The position numbers and the translations under genes were made by a program. Below, in pieces: positions 1 through 4,294 of a stretch of 5,016 nucleotides of DNA. Source of the DNA: UBA3496 sp964558115 (GTDB taxonomy: Bacteria > UBA8248). Location: the NCBI GenBank assembly GCA_964558115.1, contig CAZLCI010000091.1:1-5016 (forward strand), in the 5' to 3' direction. The stretch's first letter is position 1; every line of letters starts with the position of its first letter. Below the pieces are notes generated by a model that made no database searches, was not told the origin of the DNA, and saw only the letters and a list, made by a program, of their open reading frames with translations.

Positions 1-10
1 TAATTATCTC

Positions 11-637
11 TTATAGTAATTCCGCCATTTTCTCTATATAGGAATGTAAGTCTTCTGGTTTCGCCCTTGCTTTTCCACCTTTTGCTTGCACTTCTTCTCC
101 TTCAAGTTCGATTTGTAACGAATCCATGAAACGGTTCATTAAACCACGGAAACAAGCGACCATGGTGATTTCTACAATTTCTGCTGAATTAAAGTGTTTG
201 GAAAGTTTCTCATAAGCTTCGTCGTCATTTTTTGCAGTATTCCAAGTGACTAGTTCTGCCCATTTAATCACAGATTTCTCACGGTCATCAAAAAGAGAAC
301 TTTCTAAATAATTGTCCCCGCTTAAAGTATCAAGTTGCTCTTCCGTCCAGCCTGCAGTTCGCCCAACTAGGCGATTATGTTTTGTTCAATACTGACACTC
401 GTTAAGGGCAGATACTTTGATCATAGCTAATGCTCGTATTTTACCATCAAGTTTGCATCCTAATCCATCTTTTTGAAGAACCGTTTGTAAGGGAAGAAGA
501 AATTTTAAAATTGCGGGGGAATGAGCAAATAAGCGCATAGAATTAGCAACTCTTCCATTAATATTTTCTGCAGTTTGGAATGCATTTTGAACGTTGGGAT
601 TATCTGAAACGTCTTCAATAAAAGGTAACCTTGCCAT
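11..637 (-). CDS. CMD/AhpD-like selenoprotein (Sec at codon 84), full length 208 aa
   Basis: This is a carboxymuconolactone decarboxylase/AhpD-fold protein, probably a cytoplasmic thiol-selenol redox enzyme or peroxidase-like protein. Translation starts at ATG 637-635, with CAGGAG seven bases upstream. It reaches an in-frame TGA (plus-strand TCA 386-388) at codon 84 and then continues open for 124 codons to TAA at 13-11. The TGA sits in NECQY-U-TKHN, so the protein reads C81-x-x-U84-x-x-H87 where relatives have CxxC followed by His. Both sides of the TGA align with the second CMD gene of this window (positions 1650-2306): ENI near residue 24, ALNEC before the TGA, and DREK, WAE, VT and NTAK after it. 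A hairpin follows the TGA. The Glu normally 12 residues before the first Cys (E118 of Mycobacterium AhpD) is Ala69 here. The C-terminus is charged and Lys-rich (about residues 181-203). It is divergently transcribed from the SDR gene. A nonsense-mutated pseudogene is the alternative, made unlikely by the paralogue. The substrate is unknown. Confidence 0.88.
359..374 (-). promoter_or_regulatory. Candidate bacterial SECIS stem-loop of the first CMD gene
   Basis: Reading the minus strand, TCGCC (374-370) pairs perfectly with GGCGA (363-359) around the loop TAGTTG. If the U and G at the ends of that loop form a wobble pair, the stem has six pairs and the apical loop is AGUU, with G in its second position. 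The stem starts 11 bases and the loop 16-17 bases after the TGA. This spacing and the early G in the loop fit the published description of bacterial SECIS elements, which lie just downstream of the Sec codon and bind SelB. It lies inside the coding sequence, so the pairing was found by eye in codon-constrained DNA. Confidence 0.6.
386..388 (-). other. In-frame TGA read as selenocysteine (CQYU)
   Basis: Codon 84 of the minus-strand CMD gene is TGA (TCA on the plus strand). It replaces the second Cys of the CxxC active-site motif. The reading frame stays open and homologous to the family on both sides. TGG is used for Trp nearby (W126 and others) and TGA ends other genes here, so a changed genetic code does not explain it. 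Confidence 0.85.
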
Positions 638-706
638 GGATGATCTCCTGTTTGATTTGTGAAAAAATTAGGGTAGCTTTGATATACAAATTCATCAAGA
701 GAAACT

Positions 707-799
707 ATGGTGAAAAATCAAAAAGTTATGCTTAAAGAACAAAAGATTCTAAGAGATGAAATCGTAGGTTTTGTGGATTTTAAGGCCACGTTTAAATAA
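707..799 (+). CDS. Doubtful 30-aa ORF upstream of the SDR gene
   Basis: ATG at 707 opens 30 codons ending with TAA at 797-799, 24 bases before the SDR start. The product is highly charged (nine Lys/Arg in 30 residues, beginning MVKNQKVMLKEQK) and has no membrane segment. Upstream there is only a weak purine stretch, AAGAGA at 697-702. It could be a leader peptide, the remnant of a larger gene, or chance. No family is recognised. Confidence 0.22.
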   Translation: MVKNQKVMLKEQKILRDEIVGFVDFKATFK

Positions 800-811
800 A
801 AACTAAACATA

Positions 812-817
812 AAGGGA
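812..817 (+). promoter_or_regulatory. Ribosome-binding site selecting ATG 824
   Basis: AAGGGA lies six bases before ATG 824 but directly abuts ATG 818. The 824 start is therefore preferred over 818 for the SDR gene. ATG 836 (MDGRNALITG) is another in-frame possibility that would still keep the whole Rossmann motif. Confidence 0.6.
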
Positions 818-823
818 ATGCGA

Positions 824-1612
824 ATGGATTGTCGAATGGATGGCCGTAACGCTTTGATAACTGGAAGTAGTCGAGGTCTAGGTAGGGCGATGGCTTTAAA
901 TTTTGCTACTTCAGGTGCGAATGTCGTCATTTGTGGAAGAAGAAGCGATATCCTCGAAGAAACTCGTAGAGAAATTGAAACTATTTCCGACAATAAGGTA
1001 GTTGCGATTGTTTCTGATGTTAGTACAGCAGATGGTGTAAATTCTTTGATAGAAACTGCTAAAGACAAATTGGGTGATATAGATATTTTGGTAAATAATG
1101 CAGGTATTTCTAAACATGGTCCTTTCGTAGAAATCACAGATGAAGAATGGTCTCAAGATTTTGAATTGAAAGTGTTTGGTGCAATCCGAACTTGTAGATT
1201 GATTTTCCCTGGAATGGTAGAAAGAAAATGGGGTAGGATCATTAATGTACTGAATTTGGGTGCAAAAACACCACCTGCTTTAGGTGCTCCAACTGCAGTT
1301 TCCCGTGCGGCAGGTATGGCGATTACAAAAATACTTTCAAAAGAGGGAGCATCTCATAATGTTCTTGTGAACGCACTTTTGGTTGGCCGGATTGAAAGTG
1401 ATCAATGGCTCAATCGTTGGGAAACGTCAGAGCAAACGGTATCTTACGATGAGTATTTAGATGATATGGCGAATAAGTTGAATTTGCCCATGGGAAGAGT
1501 TGGAACGGCTGAAGAATTTGCAAATTTGGCCAGTTTTTTATGTTCAAATTCAGGGTCATATATCAGCGGCGTAGCGATTAATGTCGATGGTGGGACTAGT
1601 CCTGTAGTTTGA
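824..1612 (+). CDS. SDR-family oxidoreductase with substituted catalytic tetrad
   Basis: This is a short-chain dehydrogenase/reductase of the classical, FabG-like size (262 aa). The N-terminal Rossmann fold has the TGxxxGxG cofactor motif, T13-G14 to G20 (TGSSRGLG). GRR at 38-40 after the second strand suggests NADP(H). NNAG lies at 91-94, and the C-terminus ends in the typical NVDGG followed by TSPVV. The catalytic residues of the family are absent. By alignment, the usual Asn is Lys116, the Ser is Asn144, and YxxxK is T157-AVS-R161 (APTAVSRAAG). The surrounding sequence is otherwise well conserved, which argues against decay. From memory, SDRs with a similar GAK-P-PT-VSRAAG segment occur in other bacteria, so this is probably a distinct clade with altered or no reductase chemistry. 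The stop is TGA. The next gene, a Sec-containing CMD protein, starts 37 bases downstream, consistent with co-transcription. The substrate is unknown. Confidence 0.9.
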   Translation: MDCRMDGRNALITGSSRGLGRAMALNFATSGANVVICGRRSDILEETRREIETISDNKVVAIVSDVSTADGVNSLIETAKDKLGDIDILVNNAGISKHGPFVEITDEEWSQDFELKVFGAIRTCRLIFPGMVERKWGRIINVLNLGAKTPPALGAPTAVSRAAGMAITKILSKEGASHNVLVNALLVGRIESDQWLNRWETSEQTVSYDEYLDDMANKLNLPMGRVGTAEEFANLASFLCSNSGSYISGVAINVDGGTSPVV

Positions 1613-1649
1613 AAAAATAAATTTTAAAATCATTAAAAGGAGATATGAA

Positions 1650-2306
1650 ATGACATTAATTAATCTAATCTCGCCAGAGAATGCGCAAGGAGAGCATAAA
1701 AAAACCTATGAAATTTTAGAGAATATTCGTGCAAAACACGTATATTCACAGATGGCAAGTGTTAATTCTCCTTTCCTGTCTCGGATTATTACTGCATTAG
1801 TTTATTCCTTGCGTGAGGGTATGGGGACTATTCTTCCTTCTAAAATTAAACAAATAGCGATAATTAAGACTAGTCAAATAAATACCTGTAACTACTGACT
1901 GAACCATAATACTGCTCTTGGAAAAGCAGCTGGGATAAGTGATGAAGAGGCAGAAGTAGTTTTTTCTGAAGAATATCTAGATTCTACAATTTTAACAGAT
2001 CGAGAGAAAGCAGCAATACTTTGGGCGGAACATGTCACACGAAATACAGCAAAACTTCGACCAGAAATACAAGAAGAGGTAAAGAAACATTTTTCAGATC
2101 AAGAATTATTTGAACTCACTTTTATAATCAGTTACTTTAATTTCAGAAATCGTTTGCATGATTCTCTGCTATTGCCTTTAGATGGGGAAGATACTTTGCA
2201 AGATAATGTTGGGTTTCTTAAATTTGATCCTAGTAGTATGAAAAACTATCTTCAGTCTATAGTTGATAATTGGCCAGATGAATTTCCAAAACCAAATGAG
2301 AAGTGA
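1650..2306 (+). CDS. CMD/AhpD-like selenoprotein (Sec at codon 83), full length 218 aa
   Basis: This is a second CMD/AhpD-fold protein, paralogous to the minus-strand one, and probably a cytoplasmic redox or peroxidase-like enzyme. ATG 1650 follows AAGGAG (1637-1642) by seven bases. Codon 83 is TGA (1896-1898), in NTCNY-U-LNHN, giving C80-x-x-U83-x-x-H86. The frame then stays open for 135 codons to TGA at 2304-2306. The 3' half is clearly family sequence: TDREK at 116-120, WAE and NTAK shortly after, KHF, then FRNR and HDSL, all matching the other copy. The position 12 residues before Cys80, usually Glu in AhpD proteins, is Gln68. The C-terminal tail of about 35 residues is longer than in the paralogue and diverges from it. 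A hairpin lies just after the Sec codon. The gene sits between an SDR gene and an exported His-rich protein gene with short spacers. Reading TGA as stop would leave an 82-aa fragment without the active-site His. Confidence 0.9.
1896..1898 (+). other. In-frame TGA read as selenocysteine (CNYU)
   Basis: Codon 83 of the plus-strand CMD gene is TGA at the second cysteine position of the CxxC motif. It occupies the same alignment column as the TGA in the minus-strand paralogue. Two independent read errors or mutations at the same functional residue are far less likely than Sec. The same gene ends at a TGA 405 bases further on, so TGA must be both recoded and used as stop, as in Sec-using bacteria. 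Confidence 0.87.
1912..1929 (+). promoter_or_regulatory. Candidate bacterial SECIS stem-loop of the second CMD gene
   Basis: CTGCT (1912-1916) pairs with AGCAG (1925-1929), enclosing CTTGGAAA. With C1917 bulged, two more U-A pairs can form, leaving the apical loop GGA with G first. The stem begins 13 bases after the TGA and the loop begins 18 bases (open form) or 21 bases (extended form) after it, within the range described for bacterial SECIS elements. The stem is short, was found by eye and lies in coding DNA, so the assignment is provisional. Confidence 0.55.
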
Positions 2307-2323
2307 AATCGAATCCTTTAATT

Positions 2324-2329
2324 GGAGAA
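2324..2329 (+). promoter_or_regulatory. Ribosome-binding site selecting ATG 2337
   Basis: GGAGAA lies seven bases before ATG 2337. The upstream in-frame TTG at 2322 overlaps this site and would lack a ribosome-binding site of its own. The His-rich protein therefore starts at 2337. Confidence 0.7.
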
Positions 2330-2336
2330 TTTTTGT

Positions 2337-2786
2337 ATGAGATTCATTCTAATTGTTTTATTAAATATTGTATTTTGTTCTTACTCTTTTGCTGAAATGA
2401 GACATGATCATCATAAACACCATCATAAACATAAAGTAAGTCGGCATTCGATGCACCATAAAATGATTAATGCACAAAAACCTTATCCAAAACTTAATCT
2501 AAAAATGGAAAAGGATAAAATGGATGGATATAATTTGAATATTAAAGTCAGTAACTTCACTTTCGCTCCTGAAAATGTAAATGGGAAAAATCAAGATAAT
2601 CAAGGACATGCTCATATCTATATAAACGGAAATAAAATTAGACAATATTCTCCATTTTTTCATTTGTCAGGAAAATTACTAAAAAACGGAAAAAACATTA
2701 TACGCGTTACATTAAATGCGAATGATCATAGTGTATTTGCTATTAATATGAAAAAAATAGAGGCAATTATCCATATCAAAAAGTAG
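2337..2786 (+). CDS. Small exported His-rich, probably metal-binding protein
   Basis: This 149-aa protein is predicted to be secreted to the periplasm or cell surface. Residues 1-19 form a signal peptide: MRF, a hydrophobic core, then SFA before the likely cleavage site at A19/E20. Cys14 is preceded by Phe, so it does not form a lipobox. A His-rich segment follows, with ten His between residues 23 and 41 (HDHHKHHHKHK and SMHHK), typical of Cu, Ni, Zn or Co binding or buffering. The rest (about 65-149) is a compact beta-type domain with FTFAPENVNG at 74-83, GHAHIYING at 90-98 and IRVTLNANDHS at 122-132. From memory, this arrangement of GHAHxYxxG and RVTLNANDH occurs in small exported proteins of other bacteria with no firmly assigned function, possibly cupredoxin-like in fold. 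It lies 30 bases after the Sec-containing CMD gene and 24 before the KPR gene, consistent with one transcript. Its link to the cytoplasmic dehydrogenases is unclear. Confidence 0.8.
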   Translation: MRFILIVLLNIVFCSYSFAEMRHDHHKHHHKHKVSRHSMHHKMINAQKPYPKLNLKMEKDKMDGYNLNIKVSNFTFAPENVNGKNQDNQGHAHIYINGNKIRQYSPFFHLSGKLLKNGKNIIRVTLNANDHSVFAINMKKIEAIIHIKK

Positions 2787-2810
2787 GCTAATCTTACTAA
2801 GGAATAAACT

Positions 2811-3820
2811 ATGTTTGAAAATATTGCTGTTTTTGGTACTGGGGCCATAGGAAGTAGTACTGCTGCGGATCTTACTGATGCGGGGTATAATGTGACTATC
2901 GTGGATCAATGGCCTGCTCATGTAGAGGCAATGAAAAAAGATGGTCTACACATTCAAATGCCAGATCTAGATTTAAAGGTTAAAGTTCAAGCATTACATA
3001 TCTGTGAACTTGCTTCAGAAAAACCAGAATTTGATCTCATCATTTTAGCGGTTAAATCTTTTGATACCCGCTGGATGGCCGAATTGATGTTTCCTTATCT
3101 AAGTGAGGATGGTGTATTAGTTGGTTTGCAAAATAGTATGAATGAAGTAGAGATAACCTGCGATATCATTGGAAGAGAAAGAATAGTAGGAGCCTGTATT
3201 GAGCTTTCCGGAGAGTTATTCACTCCTGGTTTCGTACAGAGAAATACACCTAGAACAGGCACCTGGTTTGCAGTTGGCGAACTTAATGGGAGTATTACCC
3301 CACGATTGGAAGGAATTCAAAAAATTCTAAGTCATGTTGCGAACGTAGATATATCGACAAATATTCTAGGAACTAAATGGACGAAGTTAATAGTGAATTC
3401 TATGAGTATGGGGCCTTGGGGATTGATTGGTTTGTTAAACAGGGAAGTAATGAAACTTCCAGGTATGTTTGATCTTGCTGTCGATTTAGGAATGGAAACA
3501 GTAGCGGTTGGTACCGCGTTAGGTCTTAATGTAGAGCCAGTATTTGGTTTAAGTGCAGATGACTTTACAGGAGAAGAAGATAAAATGTTATTGAACGCTT
3601 TAAAAACAATGACTGGTCATACCGGGCCTAGAGCACGTACTGCACCGATTCATGATCACTTAAAAGATCGAAAAAATGAAATAGAATTCATCAATGGACT
3701 AGTTTCAAAAAAAGGGAAGGAACTGGGGATTTCTACTCCCTTTAACGATGCGATAAGTGAACTTGCCAGAGAAATCAATTTAGGAAATCTGAAAATGGAT
3801 CCTTCTAATTATGATTTGAT
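2811..3820 (+). CDS. Ketopantoate reductase (ApbA/PanE) family dehydrogenase, 3' end lost in gap
   Basis: This is an NAD(P)H-dependent 2-oxo-acid/2-hydroxy-acid reductase of the ketopantoate reductase family, cytoplasmic. ATG 2811 follows AAGGA (2799-2803) by seven bases. The Rossmann motif GTGAIG is at residues 9-14, and LAVKSFDT at 79-86 is the family AVKS signature. QNSMNEVE at 107-114 replaces the usual QNG-type segment. KWTKLIVNS at 189-197 carries the catalytic Lys192, and NEIEFINGLV at 289-298 with GISTPFNDA at 306-314 matches the C-terminal domain, including the substrate-binding Glu. The usual Ser ahead of this motif is not evident (TAPIHDH at 277-283). The 336 residues present already slightly exceed the typical family length of about 300-330, so probably only a few residues are lost in the gap. 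The apparent continuation after the gap is a different protein. The family includes PanE but also many catabolic paralogues. The neighbours here are not pantothenate genes, so panE is not assigned. Confidence 0.87.
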
Positions 3821-3920
3821 NNNNNNNNNNNNNNNNNNNNNNNNNNNNNNNNNNNNNNNNNNNNNNNNNNNNNNNNNNNNNNNNNNNNNNNNNNNNNNNN
3901 NNNNNNNNNNNNNNNNNNNN
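3821..3920. other. Assembly gap (100 N)
   Basis: Exactly 100 N, the usual placeholder for a gap of unknown size. It happens to preserve a reading frame between the KPR gene and the membrane-protein gene, which yields a false 472-residue fusion. The true distance, and even the presence of further genes, is unknown. Confidence 0.97.
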
Positions 3921-4229
3921 TCTCAATTTGTTGGAATATCTAGTTTGATCCTTGCATTGATAGGAATATTTTTATCCAGAAAATATATTATTAAGGTTGC
4001 AGTAGGTTTATGGTCCGGTTTCTATGCATGTATGGTTTTATATGACATTTTAGTGCTTATTATGCTTGAAAAAATTCCTGATTTGTATGTAGCTTTGATA
4101 CAGCCAGAGAATGCAACTCTTTTTGCAGAGGCTTATTATCTTCTGAATATTATTGTGATTATTTTTTGTGTTTATTTTCAATTGGCAATGCATGAAAAAG
4201 TTTTCGGGAAAAAGAGTGAATCTGCTTAA
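3921..4229 (+). CDS. C-terminal part of a small membrane protein
   Basis: An open frame of 102 codons runs from the gap edge to TAA at 4227-4229. It encodes an integral membrane protein with three hydrophobic segments, at about fragment residues 3-19 (FVGISSLILALIGIFLS), 25-47 and 70-93. These are separated by RKY and by a polar loop containing KIPDLYVALIQPENA. The tail is basic (MHEKVFGKKSESA) and by the positive-inside rule is cytoplasmic. The start and probably one more membrane segment are hidden in the gap. Nothing in it resembles the C-terminus of a ketopantoate reductase. No family is recognised; it looks like small four-helix membrane proteins of the DoxX-like size class, but this is only an impression. 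The next gene begins 65 bases downstream on the same strand. Confidence 0.75.
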   Translation, partial: SQFVGISSLILALIGIFLSRKYIIKVAVGLWSGFYACMVLYDILVLIMLEKIPDLYVALIQPENATLFAEAYYLLNIIVIIFCVYFQLAMHEKVFGKKSESA

Positions 4230-4294
4230 AAAGAACTAAAATTTCGCGAATTTAATTTTAATTATAAAAATTCTAGTTTAATCGGAGATTAGTT
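4230..4294 (+). other. Short AT-rich spacer with TTCGCGAA palindrome and SDR ribosome-binding site
   Basis: The spacer before the second SDR gene holds an 8-bp palindrome, TTCGCGAA (4243-4250), in AT-rich flanks. It also has a GGAGA ribosome-binding site (4284-4288) six bases ahead of TTG 4295. No clear terminator is present: the palindrome has no room for a loop and no T run directly after it. A promoter could lie in TTTTAATTATAAAAATTC, but no convincing -35 is seen. Confidence 0.4.

Larger units (their letters stand above)
638..823. other. Divergent intergenic region between the first CMD gene and the SDR gene
   Basis: This stretch separates two divergently transcribed genes and must hold their promoters unless the plus-strand series starts elsewhere. 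It contains the ribosome-binding site of the CMD gene (minus-strand AGGAG at 649-645) and a small inverted repeat TTGAT-N10-ATCAA at 679-698 that could be an operator. It also holds a doubtful 30-codon ORF at 707-799. No strong -35/-10 pair is visible on either strand. The best plus-strand candidate, TTGTGA at 657-662 with TGATAT at 680-685, is weak. Confidence 0.5.

Noticed and set aside
657..685. TTGTGA/TGATAT as a sigma-70 promoter for the plus-strand series.
   Set aside because: The spacing of 17 is right, but both boxes match the consensus poorly, and AT-rich DNA gives such pairs by chance.
718..1156. Minus-strand open frames opposite the first SDR gene.
   Set aside because: They lie antisense to a clear SDR, have low-complexity Ser/Ile/Asn-rich products without family features, and have no ribosome-binding sites of note.
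386..1898. The two TGA codons as nonsense mutations making CMD pseudogenes.
   Set aside because: Both fall on the same active-site column in two diverged paralogues, with intact frames and conserved sequence on both sides and no other lesion.
386..1898. A genetic code with TGA as Trp or Gly.
   Set aside because: Trp is written TGG throughout, TGA ends the SDR gene (1610-1612) and the CMD gene (2304-2306), and no other gene here has an in-frame TGA.
2712..2921. Minus-strand 69-codon frame across the His-rich/KPR junction.
   Set aside because: It overlaps two supported genes in antisense and has no recognisable features.
2811..3820. Naming the KPR-family gene panE.
   Set aside because: The family has many paralogues with other substrates, the neighbours are not pantothenate genes, and the QNSMN and TAPIHDH segments deviate from PanE.
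4241..4262. TTCGCGAA palindrome as a rho-independent terminator.
   Set aside because: There is no loop space within the palindrome, the flanks pair imperfectly, and no T tract follows directly.
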